From: Roseivirga seohaensis
GTDB lineage: Bacteria > Bacteroidota > Bacteroidia > Cytophagales > Cyclobacteriaceae
Length of the DNA stretch: 64,000 nt
NCBI RefSeq assembly: GCF_001592945.1
Contig: NZ_LRPB01000023.1
Coordinates: 124,001 to 188,000, forward strand
Reading direction: 5' to 3'
Each line of letters begins with the position of its first letter. The stretch's first letter is position 1. A model generated the notes under the pieces. It searched no databases. It saw nothing but the letters and a program-made list of their open reading frames with translations, and had not been told where the DNA came from. Shown piece by piece: positions 52,807 through 62,516 of this stretch. A program made the position numbers and the translations under genes.

Positions 52807-53472
52807 ATGACCGCAGCAGAACTGATAAATTATTTGATTCCACCTTTAAAATTAACCGATGATGGCAATAAGGCCATTATTTGGATGGAAGAATTACGCA
52901 CAAACCAGTTGCCTGTGGTGGAAAAAGGAAAGTTCTTAGGCTTTATTTCCGAAGAAGTGATCCTCGAAAATAATGATGCTACACGGCCTATTAGTGAATA
53001 CGATTTGTTTGCAGAAGACTGCTTTATTTTTGAAGACCAGCATTTTTACGATGTCATCAAAATGGCACATGAGCATGAAGTGCAACTGGTTTCAATTATT
53101 GGAAGAAACGGAAACTTCTTGGGTGTGGTAACCATAGAAGACACCATTAGCAGTTTTGCTCAATCAATGGCTGTTCAAGAACCGGGGGCAATTCTCATTG
53201 TTTCTATGAATTATAGAGACTACTCTTTAGCCGAAATCAGCAGAATTGTTGAAGGCGAAAACGCCAAGATTTTGAGTAGCTGTGTTACCAACGATTACAT
53301 GGATGCCTCAAGAATTAAGCTTACTTTAAAAGTAAACAAGCCAGATATTTCGCATATCAGTGCTTCCATCGAACGTTTTGGATATAAAGTAATTGGTAAA
53401 TTTCAAGAAATTGAAATCAAATCGAACGACCAAGACCGTTATGACATGTTGATGAAATACCTCAACATTTAA
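52807..53472 (+). CDS. CBS-domain protein
   Basis: The protein is 221 residues from ATG 52807. A CBS pair covers residues about 10-125 (LPVVEKGKFLGFISEEVILEN, LVSIIGRNGNFLGVVTIEDT), and the C-terminal part (about 135-220) has an ACT-like appearance (GAILIVSMNYRDYSLAEISRI). It probably senses adenine nucleotides or a related ligand. A TTG ten codons upstream opens a longer frame that lacks family support. It lies 6 bp before nadK, the same pairing seen in related Bacteroidota genomes from memory. Confidence 0.85.
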   Translation: MTAAELINYLIPPLKLTDDGNKAIIWMEELRTNQLPVVEKGKFLGFISEEVILENNDATRPISEYDLFAEDCFIFEDQHFYDVIKMAHEHEVQLVSIIGRNGNFLGVVTIEDTISSFAQSMAVQEPGAILIVSMNYRDYSLAEISRIVEGENAKILSSCVTNDYMDASRIKLTLKVNKPDISHISASIERFGYKVIGKFQEIEIKSNDQDRYDMLMKYLNI

Positions 53473-53478
53473 CCGCCT

Positions 53479-54354
53479 ATGAAAATTGCCCTCCACGGAA
53501 AAAGTATTACGCCCGAAGCCATTGATTGTGTTAAAGATTTACTTCAGGTTTTAAGCGAAAAGTCAATCGACATCGCGATGTCGAAAGATTTTGAAAAGCA
53601 GCTAAAAAAAGTAAAGCTCAGTGCTAACCCAAGTAGAATTCTCCTGCCCGGTGACGACCTCTCTGATATCGACTTTGTACTCAGCTTAGGTGGCGATGGC
53701 ACTATGCTCGACACGATAGCTTACACAGCGCAATATGAAACACCCATTGTGGGTATCAACCTAGGCAGACTTGGTTTTTTAGCCACTACCCCGCGTGGTG
53801 AAATTAACAATGCGGTTAACGCATTGGTTTCTGGCAATTTCAATGTAGAAAGCAGGTCATTAATTCATGTAGATTCAAACGATGACCTTTTTGCTCCATT
53901 CAATTTTGGGCTGAACGAATTTACCATCGTCAAAAAAGAAACCTCATCTATGATTGTGGTGCATACCTACGTAGATGGCGAATACTTAAATGCCTATTGG
54001 GCCGATGGATTGATCATATCTACCCCAACGGGCTCAACGGGGTATTCATTAAGTTGTGGAGGGCCATTAGTTCACCCAAGGTTAAAGAACTTTATTCTTA
54101 CCCCAGTTTCACCGCATAACCTAAATGTTCGGCCAATTATTGTTTCAGACCAAAGCGAAATTACCTTTGAGATTGAAGGTAGAACCAATCGTTTTATGGT
54201 GTCTTTAGATTCACGATCGTGCAGTGTAGACGATAAAGTAAAAATATCCGTTAAGAGGGAGTCGTTCGAGGCAAAGCTGGTTAGGTTCGATCATAACAGC
54301 TATTTTGATACCTTACGACAAAAGTTGAATTGGGGGGTAGACGCCAGAAATTGA
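53479..54354 (+). CDS. nadK: NAD kinase
   Basis: NadK (291 residues) phosphorylates NAD to NADP. LSLGGDGTMLDT (GGDG motif, near residue 75), INLGRLGFLATT, and the second-domain SLSCGGPLVHPR and DSRSCSVDD segments are typical. It is the fifth gene of the plus-strand run and precedes a set of envelope genes. Confidence 0.96.
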   Translation: MKIALHGKSITPEAIDCVKDLLQVLSEKSIDIAMSKDFEKQLKKVKLSANPSRILLPGDDLSDIDFVLSLGGDGTMLDTIAYTAQYETPIVGINLGRLGFLATTPRGEINNAVNALVSGNFNVESRSLIHVDSNDDLFAPFNFGLNEFTIVKKETSSMIVVHTYVDGEYLNAYWADGLIISTPTGSTGYSLSCGGPLVHPRLKNFILTPVSPHNLNVRPIIVSDQSEITFEIEGRTNRFMVSLDSRSCSVDDKVKISVKRESFEAKLVRFDHNSYFDTLRQKLNWGVDARN

Positions 54355-54395
54355 ATTAACAATATTTAACTGGCTATTTTTGAAACAAAATCACA

Positions 54396-55130
54396 ATGTT
54401 ATCTAGCTTGCGAGCATATCATACGGATAAAACTGTATTACCAAAGTTTTTGAAGAAATCATTCTTGATAGCAGCATTTCTGCTGTCAACATTCAGTGCG
54501 AAAGCGCAAGACTCTGAGGTGGGTTTTGAGCTAGGGGCTTATAACTACCTTGGCGATGTAGCCCGCACATATGATTTTGGAAATTCAACTTTAGGGGCAC
54601 AGTTCTTTGTTAAGAAACACCTTAATAATGGTTTTAACACCCGTATTTCAGCGGGATATGGAAAACTCAAAGGTGTAGATAACGAAGCATTTGACGTGTT
54701 TTCAGCAAACAGAAAGGCTTCATTTAAAGGTCGTTTTTTCAACGTTGACTTTCTCTGGGAATATAATTTCCTCGATTATCGAGACGAAAAGCTACAAAAG
54801 TTCTGGACACCTTATATTTTGTTTGGCCTTGGGGCTTATAAATATACGGGAGAAGATGGTTCTGGAACTTCTTATGATTCTGGATTGAATCTAAAATTAC
54901 CCATAGGTATAGGGCTTAAATACAGAATTGATAGAAGGTGGACATTAGCAGCATCAACCAGCGCAATCAAAACAAATTCAGACACATTGGATAATGTTTC
55001 TGTAGACACTCCTTCGATTAAAGATTACAGAGGGGGCAATCCTAATGATGACGATTGGATGTTCTTCACGTCAATATCCATAAGCTATACACTCTATAAA
55101 ATCGTGTGTCCGCAAGGCAAATTTAGATAG
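54396..55130 (+). CDS. DUF6089-family outer-membrane barrel protein
   Basis: The protein is 244 residues. A signal peptide with a long basic n-region (LPKFLKKSFLIAAFLLSTFSAKA) is followed by Gln. The mature part begins VGFELGAYNYLGDVA, the DUF6089 signature, and alternates beta strands such as GGNPNDDDWMFFTSISISY at the end. Eight or more strands are plausible. It is always seen beside uppS and bamA in Bacteroidota from memory, which suggests a role in envelope assembly; no direct function is known. Confidence 0.85.
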   Translation: MLSSLRAYHTDKTVLPKFLKKSFLIAAFLLSTFSAKAQDSEVGFELGAYNYLGDVARTYDFGNSTLGAQFFVKKHLNNGFNTRISAGYGKLKGVDNEAFDVFSANRKASFKGRFFNVDFLWEYNFLDYRDEKLQKFWTPYILFGLGAYKYTGEDGSGTSYDSGLNLKLPIGIGLKYRIDRRWTLAASTSAIKTNSDTLDNVSVDTPSIKDYRGGNPNDDDWMFFTSISISYTLYKIVCPQGKFR

Positions 55131-55153
55131 CTCTGATAAAGAATCAATTAGGG

Positions 55154-55184
55154 TTTAAAAACAATAACCATTTTCGTACCTTCG
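55154..55184 (+). promoter_or_regulatory. Promoter upstream of uppS
   Basis: TTTA (55154-55157), 19 bases, TACCTTCG (55177-55184): both elements one base from the TTTG/TAnnTTTG consensus with exact spacing. It would give uppS-bamA-skp-skp a transcript of their own. Confidence 0.5.
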
Positions 55185-55211
55185 CACTCGCTTTTTCGCG
55201 AAGCAGATACA

Positions 55212-55943
55212 ATGAAGAACAAAATTAAGCTCGACTCACTTCCAAAACACATAGCCGTAATCATGGATGGTAACGGCCGTTGGGCAAAAAGCCAAGGTGC
55301 AGCCCGTGTTTTTGGTCATAAAAATGCCATCAAGGCGGTAAGAGATACTACCGAAGGTTGTGCAGAATTGGGCATTGAATACCTTACTCTTTATGCGTTT
55401 TCAACTGAAAATTGGAACAGGCCGAAACTAGAGGTTAACGCCCTAATGCAGTTATTGGTGGCCACCATCAACAAGGAAATAAAAACCTTGATGGATAATG
55501 ACATCAAATTAACCGCTATTGGTGACATCGCCAGTTTACCAGAGTCATGCCAACGCGAATTGGCACAAGCAATGGAAACCACCTCGAATAACAAAAGAAT
55601 GACTTTAGTTTTGGCTTTGAGTTATAGTGGTAAATGGGATATTACCAATGCAATGAAGCAAATTGCCGCTAAATGCGAAACAGGAGCATTAAAAGCTGAA
55701 AACATTACAAGTGAAGTGGTTGAAAACCATTTGTCTACATCGGGGATTCCTGATCCAGAGTTGTTGATAAGAACAAGTGGCGAACAAAGAATAAGTAATT
55801 TTCTATTATGGCAAATGGCATATACCGAGTTTTTTATCACGGATACGCTTTGGCCAGACTTTAGAAGAGAGCATTTATATGAGGCAATTGTCTCGTACCA
55901 AACAAGAGAAAGAAGGTTCGGTAAAACGAGCGAACAGATATAG
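55212..55943 (+). CDS. uppS: Isoprenyl transferase (undecaprenyl diphosphate synthase)
   Basis: UppS (243 residues) makes the C55 lipid carrier for peptidoglycan and surface polysaccharide. HIAVIMDGNGRWAKSQG (conserved Asp and Gly-Arg, near residue 17), LTLYAFSTENWNRP, IRTSGEQRISNFLLWQMAY and FGKTSEQI at the end are diagnostic of the cis-prenyltransferase family. Confidence 0.96.
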   Translation: MKNKIKLDSLPKHIAVIMDGNGRWAKSQGAARVFGHKNAIKAVRDTTEGCAELGIEYLTLYAFSTENWNRPKLEVNALMQLLVATINKEIKTLMDNDIKLTAIGDIASLPESCQRELAQAMETTSNNKRMTLVLALSYSGKWDITNAMKQIAAKCETGALKAENITSEVVENHLSTSGIPDPELLIRTSGEQRISNFLLWQMAYTEFFITDTLWPDFRREHLYEAIVSYQTRERRFGKTSEQI

Positions 55944-55957
55944 AATTAACCTTGGGA

Positions 55958-58621
55958 ATGAAGAAAATATTTTTACTTCTGGTCATTAGCATATGTGGTT
56001 TAACGCAAGTTAAAGGGCAGGTGAGATATGGTGTGAATACGGCAGAAGGTGTTCAAATTGACTATACAAACCCAAGGGTTTTTGAAATTGCAGAGGTACA
56101 ATACACTGGCCTTAGCACCATAGAAGAAAGAGCGCTTACTGGCCTAGTGGGCATTAAAGTTGGCGATAAAATCAGTATTCCCGGAAACGAAATTTCCGAT
56201 GCCATCAAAAAACTATGGAAGCAAGGCATTATCGCTGATGTTCAGATTTGGCTCACCAAAATTGAAGGAGATAGAGCCTTTTTAGAGTTTAGAATCACCG
56301 AGCGCCCAAGAATTACAAAATTCGAAATTGAAGGCGTTAACTCCTCTCAAAAATCAGACTTAAAAGAGCAAATTGGCGTAATTGGTAAGGTAGCTAGTGC
56401 TCCACTGATTAAAAACAGTGAAAACATTATTCGAAAATATTATGTAGCAAAAGGCTATTTAAATGCCAATGTAAAAACACTTCAAGAGGCAGATTCGCTT
56501 GGCAATAAGGGTGCGCAATTAACTTTTATCGTTGATAAAATGTCGAAGGTTAGAATCAATAAAATTGAATTCGAAGGCAACAACTCTTTTTCAGACCAAC
56601 GACTAAAAAAGCCTTTAAAGAAAACCAATGAAAAACCACGTTTCTGGCTTGTAGCAAGACTTTTCGACCAAATATTTAAGACCAGTCCTAAAACGGTATC
56701 AAATTATATGGACTCAACCTATTCTGTAAGTGAGTCTAGATTTAAATCGTTTATAAACGATAACGTAAAGCTCAACTTCCTTCAAAGCTCGAAGTTTATT
56801 CAATCAGAATTTGAAGCAGACAAAGATGCGTTGATTGCTTTCTACAATACAAAAGGGTACAGAGATGCGGCCATCGTGAGCAGTAGCGTTAAAAAAGTAG
56901 ATGATGATTATATAGACCTCGACATCAAAATAGATGAAGGCAATAAATACTATATCAGAAATATTGATTGGACAGGAAACTACAAATACACCTCTTCTGA
57001 GCTTTCTCAGGTTTTAGGAATTAAAAAAGGTGATGTATACAATAGAGAAAGAATTGAAGCCAGAACCTCATTTGATGGACAGAACGGAGATGATATCAAC
57101 TCGCTCTACATGGATGACGGGTATTTGTTCTTTAGGCTTGAAGTAGTTGAGGTAAGAGCTGACAATGACTCTATAGACCTTGAAATGAGAATGTATGAAG
57201 GCGAGCAAGCCACTATTAAAAGAATTATTCTTACAGGAAATGATAGAACAAGTGACCATGTAGTGTTAAGAGAAATCAGAACCCTACCAGGACAAAAATT
57301 CAGTAGAAAAGAATTAATTAGAACCACGAGAGAACTGGCTCAACTAGGTTATTTCGACCCTGAACAGATCAATCCAAAGCCAATTCCGAACAACGGAGAT
57401 GGCACTGTAGATATTGAATTCAGCCTTGTTGAAAAATCATCAGATCAAATCCAGCTTTCTGGAGGCTTCGGGGGGCCATTTGGTTTTGTGGGTACAGTAG
57501 GGCTTCAACTGAACAACTTCTCGGTTAAAAACATTGGCGACTGGAGCAAATGGAGACCTTACCCGTCAGGTGATGGACAAAGGCTTTCCGTACAGATTCA
57601 ATCTAATGGTAGACGTTTCCAGAACTATAACATGACTTTCTCTGAACCTTGGCTTGGAGGAAAAAAGCCTAACAACTTCAGTATAAGCTTTAACAGAACA
57701 GTAAACAGAACCTTTACAGATTATTACAATCCTTCTGATGTAAATGGGTACCTTAAAGCTTCTGGATTTACCATTGGCTTAGGTAGAAAGCTTCGTTGGC
57801 CAGACGATTTTTTCACCCTTTCTAATAGTATTTCATACCAATTCTACGATGTATTCAACTTTGGCAATACACTCGGTTTTGCTACCGGTCAGGCCAATAG
57901 TGTTACATTCAACACAGCCATTTCAAGAAGTAACATTGATAGTCCGCAGTTTCCTACTAGTGGATCTCAGTTCTCTTTAAATATAAACTTAACACCACCC
58001 TATTCACTATTCTTAGATAGATTTAGCGGTGAAGGCAGACCAAACCTTACTACCAGAGAACGTTATCAGTTTATCGAATACAACAAAACTTTAATGGATG
58101 CATCGTTCTTTATACAGCTTCCTAGCAAGTTTGTATTAAACGCCAGAGCTCACCTTGGGTTCATTGGTTCTTACGGAAACAAAACCGACACAGGACCATT
58201 CGAAAGGTTCTTTTTAGGGGGTAACGGATTAAATGGAGCAAACAACTTTATAATTGGACAAGACATTATTGCGTTAAGAGGTTATGATGATAACAGTATT
58301 GTGCCAGTAGACCCAAAAACCGGTTTTAGAGGTGGACTTATCTTTAATAAGTTTGTTGCTGAACTAAGGTATCCTGTATCGCTCAAGCCATCTTCAGTAA
58401 TTTATTTATTGGGCTTTGGTGAAGCGGGTAATGCATGGAATAATTACTCGGAGTATTCTCCAAGAAATTTATTTAGATCGGCTGGTGTAGGAGCAAGAGT
58501 ATTCCTTCCTGCATTTGGCTTGCTAGGTCTTGACTGGGCATATGGTTTTGATTCTGATAGAGAATTGGGAATTGATGGAGGTTCTCAAATTCACTTCACT
58601 ATTGGTCAACAAATCAGATAA
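55958..58621 (+). CDS. bamA: Outer-membrane protein assembly factor BamA
   Basis: BamA (887 residues) folds and inserts outer-membrane barrels. The signal peptide (KKIFLLLVISICGLTQVKG) is followed by Gln. Five POTRA domains (about 40-450) are recognisable by segments such as VQYTGLSTIEERALTGLVG and IILTGNDRTSDHVVLREI. The barrel ends in IDGGSQIHFTIGQQIR; the VRGF/L6-type motif appears as ALRGYDDNS. The ATG is taken over a TTG two codons earlier. It is followed by two Skp-like chaperone genes, the classical grouping. Confidence 0.95.
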   Translation: MKKIFLLLVISICGLTQVKGQVRYGVNTAEGVQIDYTNPRVFEIAEVQYTGLSTIEERALTGLVGIKVGDKISIPGNEISDAIKKLWKQGIIADVQIWLTKIEGDRAFLEFRITERPRITKFEIEGVNSSQKSDLKEQIGVIGKVASAPLIKNSENIIRKYYVAKGYLNANVKTLQEADSLGNKGAQLTFIVDKMSKVRINKIEFEGNNSFSDQRLKKPLKKTNEKPRFWLVARLFDQIFKTSPKTVSNYMDSTYSVSESRFKSFINDNVKLNFLQSSKFIQSEFEADKDALIAFYNTKGYRDAAIVSSSVKKVDDDYIDLDIKIDEGNKYYIRNIDWTGNYKYTSSELSQVLGIKKGDVYNRERIEARTSFDGQNGDDINSLYMDDGYLFFRLEVVEVRADNDSIDLEMRMYEGEQATIKRIILTGNDRTSDHVVLREIRTLPGQKFSRKELIRTTRELAQLGYFDPEQINPKPIPNNGDGTVDIEFSLVEKSSDQIQLSGGFGGPFGFVGTVGLQLNNFSVKNIGDWSKWRPYPSGDGQRLSVQIQSNGRRFQNYNMTFSEPWLGGKKPNNFSISFNRTVNRTFTDYYNPSDVNGYLKASGFTIGLGRKLRWPDDFFTLSNSISYQFYDVFNFGNTLGFATGQANSVTFNTAISRSNIDSPQFPTSGSQFSLNINLTPPYSLFLDRFSGEGRPNLTTRERYQFIEYNKTLMDASFFIQLPSKFVLNARAHLGFIGSYGNKTDTGPFERFFLGGNGLNGANNFIIGQDIIALRGYDDNSIVPVDPKTGFRGGLIFNKFVAELRYPVSLKPSSVIYLLGFGEAGNAWNNYSEYSPRNLFRSAGVGARVFLPAFGLLGLDWAYGFDSDRELGIDGGSQIHFTIGQQIR

Positions 58622-58622
58622 C

Positions 58623-59165
58623 ATGCACAAAATTTCGCCTGCCATAGTATTATTCTTCGTAATTTCTAACTTTGTGCTCGCTCAAAATAAAGCCTTTGCG
58701 CAAAAGTTTGGCCACATAGATTCAGAGTATATTCTATCTAAAATGCCTGAATACAGCCAAAAAAAGAAGGAGATAGAAGATCTCCATAAGGAATATGACA
58801 AAGTGGTACGGAGTTTGCAAAACGAAGCAGAGAAGATGAGGGCAGAGCTTAGGGCCAAAGAAATTTTGTTTACTCCTGAAATGATAAAGGAAAAACAAAA
58901 AGAAGTTGACCTTAAAGAACAAGAAGCCTTAGATAAATCGACAGAGTTTTTTGGTTATGATGGCCTTATATATAAAAAGCAAAACGAATTGTTAAGACCC
59001 ATCAGACAAAAAATGTTTGAAGCAACAGAAGTGGTTTGTAGAAAACACAATCTCGACTACATGCTTGACAAAGCTGCCGACATGAGCATTATTTACTCTA
59101 ATCCCGAACATGATTACACAGAGTTTGTGCTAGAGGAATTGGAGTTATTAAAAAAGAAGAACTAA
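58623..59165 (+). CDS. OmpH/Skp-family periplasmic chaperone (first copy)
   Basis: The protein has 180 residues from ATG 58623, one base after the bamA stop. The signal peptide (AIVLFFVISNFVLA) is followed by Gln. The mature part begins FGHIDSEYILSKMPEYSQKK, the OmpH family start, then a long coiled coil (about 40-130). It delivers unfolded outer-membrane proteins to BamA. A longer frame that starts inside bamA lacks a signal peptide and is rejected. Confidence 0.9.
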   Translation: MHKISPAIVLFFVISNFVLAQNKAFAQKFGHIDSEYILSKMPEYSQKKKEIEDLHKEYDKVVRSLQNEAEKMRAELRAKEILFTPEMIKEKQKEVDLKEQEALDKSTEFFGYDGLIYKKQNELLRPIRQKMFEATEVVCRKHNLDYMLDKAADMSIIYSNPEHDYTEFVLEELELLKKKN

Positions 59166-59189
59166 AACATTAATTTGAATCTTAAAGTC

Positions 59190-59762
59190 ATGAATCGTAA
59201 ACTATTACTCGCTACATCATTGTTTTTAATGGCAATGACAGCCTGGAGCCAGGAATTTAAAGTTGGTTATACAAGCATAGATGCTATTGTATTTAGTATG
59301 CCTGAAATTCCTCAAATCAATGCCGACCTACAAGTCTATCAAAAACAATTGGCCAGTCAGGTAGAGAGCAAACAAAAAACAATCGATGCTAAAATTGCAG
59401 AGTATCAAAAATTGGCTCAGCAGCCAACAGTATCGCCAACAGTAATGCAAGAAAAAGAAACTGAAATCAGAAAGCTACAAGCCGATTTTGCAAACTTTTC
59501 TCAAAAAGCAGACGAATCTTTAAGCAATAAATCGAACAATCTGTTCAACCCAATTTATGTAAAGGTTCAAAATGCCATTGAAGAGGTTAGAAAAGAAAAA
59601 GGCTATGGCATGATTCTTAATGCAGGTACTGATACTGGCGGAATCGTTTTAGCAGCAAGAGAAGAAGATAACATTACTAAAGCTGTATTTGAAAAATTAG
59701 GCGTTCCAATGCCTGTTGCACCTGAAGGTGGAGCTCCAGCAGCAAAATCAGGAGGTAACTAA
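59190..59762 (+). CDS. OmpH/Skp-family periplasmic chaperone (second copy)
   Basis: The protein has 190 residues from ATG 59190. The signal peptide (LLLATSLFLMAMTAWS) is followed by Gln. FKVGYTSIDAIVFSMPEI is the OmpH start, a coiled coil follows (about 50-125), and GYGMILNAGTDTGGIVLAA is the family C-terminal strand region. It is a paralogue of the gene before it, 24 bp away, and the last gene of the run, followed by a strong terminator. Confidence 0.92.
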   Translation: MNRKLLLATSLFLMAMTAWSQEFKVGYTSIDAIVFSMPEIPQINADLQVYQKQLASQVESKQKTIDAKIAEYQKLAQQPTVSPTVMQEKETEIRKLQADFANFSQKADESLSNKSNNLFNPIYVKVQNAIEEVRKEKGYGMILNAGTDTGGIVLAAREEDNITKAVFEKLGVPMPVAPEGGAPAAKSGGN

Positions 59763-59782
59763 AAAATATCACTCCCAAAATG

Positions 59783-59816
59783 AAAGGCCATCTCAATTCA
59801 ATTGAGATGGCCTTTT
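59783..59816. terminator. Bidirectional terminator
   Basis: A 16-bp perfect inverted repeat (59783-59798 with 59800-59815) with a single central base and a T-run; it separates the skp gene from the convergent TPR gene. Confidence 0.9.
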
Positions 59817-59836
59817 AGGTTCTATGAGCTTTTAAA

Positions 59837-60772
59837 CTAGTCTTTCAATCTATACAAATCAACCTCAGCGGCCACATAGCCAAAGGCAGGCCAATTACCT
59901 GTTTCAATTACTTTTTGGAAAATCTCTTTCGCCTTGGTAGTGTCTCCATTATACAAATACCAATTTCCCATTCCGTAACCCTGAGTAGCCAAGCTAAGTG
60001 CTACATCCATTTGGTCAGTTCTGAGCAGCTCTTCTTTTGCCAGTTCACCCTTGTACATCATAATGCGTTTATAATAACTATCGTTTTCGATAATGGTCAT
60101 TTCTGAATGAATAGGCTCAAGTACTGTGGCGGCCTCTTCTGCTTTACCTTCTCGCATAAGGCTCATATAAAGCCAATCTGTAGTAGCCACAAGTAGGTCA
60201 TCATTTACACTGTATTTCAGGCATTCCTTATAGATTGCAGTTGCTTCTTCAAACTTACCTTGAAGGTAAAGCGCCAAACCATAGTGATAAAGAATGTTGA
60301 ATTGGGTATTTGAAAGCGGAATGTTCATGCTATTTGGAGCACCATCAGGTTCAACCTCAATCTTCTCCTTGTCCATCAACTCAAAAGCTTTTTTATAATC
60401 AGCTTCTGCCTTTTCAAATTGGCGTGTACTAATGTAGCGATGACCTCTATGTCTATAAAGCTTATAAGAATTCGGAAACTTATTAATTCCCGCTGTAAAC
60501 ACCTCAATGGCTTTATTATAGTTGGTTAAATACGCCCAACGCCTTCCTAACCAAATGGTATTCATTTCGCTAGGCTCGTCATCAAAGTTCTTTTGAGCTT
60601 CTTCTAAATTAGCAGTCAAGGCTGAAGTAGCTTCTTCACTTCTGTCGGGAATATAAAGGGACGTGCCATCCACAGCATAGGCTTGAACTTCTTCTTTTTC
60701 TTCAGCCTTATCGCCTGAACAAGCAAAGAAAAACACAGTACAGCATAGTAATATCGATAAGTGAGCTTTCAT
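59837..60772 (-). CDS. TPR lipoprotein
   Basis: The protein is 311 residues. The lipobox (VFFFAC) gives an N-terminal Cys18, followed by a strongly acidic stretch (SGDKAEEKEE), which in Bacteroidota can mark surface export of lipoproteins. TPR-like helices fill about 70-200 (AIEVFTAGINKFPNSYKLYR, FEKAEADYKKAFELM, QGKFEEATAIYKECL). Function unknown. Its gene starts 4 bp after the end of the amidohydrolase gene, so the two are cotranscribed. Confidence 0.82.
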   Translation of the reverse strand: MKAHLSILLCCTVFFFACSGDKAEEKEEVQAYAVDGTSLYIPDRSEEATSALTANLEEAQKNFDDEPSEMNTIWLGRRWAYLTNYNKAIEVFTAGINKFPNSYKLYRHRGHRYISTRQFEKAEADYKKAFELMDKEKIEVEPDGAPNSMNIPLSNTQFNILYHYGLALYLQGKFEEATAIYKECLKYSVNDDLLVATTDWLYMSLMREGKAEEAATVLEPIHSEMTIIENDSYYKRIMMYKGELAKEELLRTDQMDVALSLATQGYGMGNWYLYNGDTTKAKEIFQKVIETGNWPAFGYVAAEVDLYRLKD

Positions 60773-60776
60773 ATAC

Positions 60777-62363
60777 TTAGTATTTATCCGTCAATTTAAA
60801 GGTCATTCCATTCTTTTTCTCATCTACTATTTTCTTCACATCTTGTAGAAGTTTTTTGGCATCATATACTATTCCGTCCTTCACTGTATAACGAACTCCC
60901 CCAACACGGATAAGTTCATTGTCATCATTCAGTTTTAATGCTCCTGTACCGTAAAGCACCTTTAAATTTTGTAAAGGATTTTCTTCTACAATTACAAAAT
61001 CTGCAAACTTACCTACTTCAACTGTTCCAATTTTATCGGCCATTCCCAAAGCTTCTGCTCCATTCAATGTTGCAGACATAATTACTTCTAGCGGGTGGAA
61101 TCCTGCTTCGCGAAGCAATTCTAACTCACGGATATAAGCGAAACCATACAACTGGAAGATAAACCCAGAATCGGAACCAGCAGTTACTCGGCCGCCACGG
61201 TTTTTGTATTCATTTACAAATGTCATCCAAAGGCGATAGTTCTCTTTCCAAGCCACTTCTTCTTCCGTTCCCCAATAGAACCAATAAGAACCATGCGATC
61301 TTTTGCTTGGGCGATAGAATTCCCAAAGCGAAGGAAGGGTATATTCTTGGTGCCATTCGGCTGTATAAGCACGCATTAAATCACGGCTAGCTTCATAAAT
61401 ATTGAAGGTGGGATCTAAAGTGAAATCCAAGTCAATCAATTCATTCATTACGTTGTTCCAGTGATCTGAAAAAGGAGGTGCTGCCTGTGCCCAGAGTCTA
61501 CCTGCTTCCCCAAAACGGTCCTGTTCGTTTCTGTAGTTATAGTCTAAACTGTAGTTCTGAACCCTTCTATCTGTGAATAGCGCTTCGGGCAGGCCATACC
61601 AATGCTCCATTGAAGTCAATCCAGCTCGGGCAGAATTTAGCACATTCCAACGCACTACGTCCATTTGCGCATGATGCATCGCGGACCTTAAGCCTAGCTT
61701 CTTATTTTCTTCCAAAGCAGCCTGCATAATTTCAGGGGCAGCCCCAAAAAACTTAATACCGTCTGCTCCTTTGGCTTTATTTTGCCTTACCCATTCTCTG
61801 GCCATTTCTGGTGTTGAAATTGGTTCTTTGGCTCCTTGGCCAAAACCTGTGTAGGCCAAAATTCTAGGCGCAGTAATGGTATTTTGATTACTTTTTTCTT
61901 TCTGATCTAAAACCCACTGAAGACCATTGCCTGTAGAAGGATCGCGAATGGTGGTAATGCCGTGTGCCAACCAAAGTTTAAACACATATTCTGCTGGTGT
62001 ACCTTGTGCAGACCCTCCTATATGGCCGTGCATATCTACGAAACCTGGCATTAAGTACATGCCTTCCAAATCCATTACTTGATCCTTTGGCCCTACTTTC
62101 GGGCGGTCTTGTTCACGGATTTCTAAGCCTGGGTAGCCTACATTGTAAATACCTTTAATAATGTTCTTTTCCACCACTATGTCCACTGGGCCTGTGGGTG
62201 GCGCTCCGTTGCCATTGATCAGTGTAACTCCCCGAATGATAAGTCTTTCGAAAGGCCCTTCGCCTTCCCTACGGTTGGGTGCTTTTTCTATTTGCGCTTG
62301 CAGGTGACCTACTATGGTGAGTAGAAAAAGGGACACGATTGTCCTCAAGAAGTATTTTTTCAT
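60777..62363 (-). CDS. Secreted amidohydrolase-family enzyme
   Basis: The protein has 528 residues from ATG 62363. The signal peptide (IVSLFLLTIVGHLQA) is followed by Gln. The metal-dependent hydrolase fold has VDMHGHIGG (metal His pair, near residue 105), SAMHHAQMDVV, a His in MEHWYG and the conserved Asp in TAGSDSGFIFQ (near 400). The C-terminal cyclic-amidohydrolase composite domain (GKFADFVIVEENPL) is present. The substrate may be a dipeptide or imide but cannot be told. The longer frame to 62417 lacks a signal-like start and is rejected. Confidence 0.87.
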   Translation of the reverse strand: MKKYFLRTIVSLFLLTIVGHLQAQIEKAPNRREGEGPFERLIIRGVTLINGNGAPPTGPVDIVVEKNIIKGIYNVGYPGLEIREQDRPKVGPKDQVMDLEGMYLMPGFVDMHGHIGGSAQGTPAEYVFKLWLAHGITTIRDPSTGNGLQWVLDQKEKSNQNTITAPRILAYTGFGQGAKEPISTPEMAREWVRQNKAKGADGIKFFGAAPEIMQAALEENKKLGLRSAMHHAQMDVVRWNVLNSARAGLTSMEHWYGLPEALFTDRRVQNYSLDYNYRNEQDRFGEAGRLWAQAAPPFSDHWNNVMNELIDLDFTLDPTFNIYEASRDLMRAYTAEWHQEYTLPSLWEFYRPSKRSHGSYWFYWGTEEEVAWKENYRLWMTFVNEYKNRGGRVTAGSDSGFIFQLYGFAYIRELELLREAGFHPLEVIMSATLNGAEALGMADKIGTVEVGKFADFVIVEENPLQNLKVLYGTGALKLNDDNELIRVGGVRYTVKDGIVYDAKKLLQDVKKIVDEKKNGMTFKLTDKY

Positions 62364-62457
62364 AGTGATTAAGGTTGAATTAGTGCAGAAGATAATTATT
62401 TCCTCATCAGAACACAACGCTGCTTATTTTGGTGGAGCTAAATGAAAAGGGTATTAA

Positions 62458-62492
62458 AACAGAAAGCCTCACAGTTTTCACTGTAAGGCTTT
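62458..62492 (-). terminator. Terminator of the small secreted protein gene
   Basis: AAAGCCT-C-ACAGT (62463-62475), loop TTTC, ACTGT-A-AGGCTTT (62480-62492): 12 pairs and one mismatch. On the minus strand it is followed by CTGTTTT. Confidence 0.75.
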
Positions 62493-62516
62493 TCATATGT
62501 TACTTGTTTGTAATTA

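Noticed and set aside
58530-58622. N-terminal extension of the first Skp gene into bamA
   Set aside because: The extension hides the signal peptide and is an out-of-frame reading of bamA.
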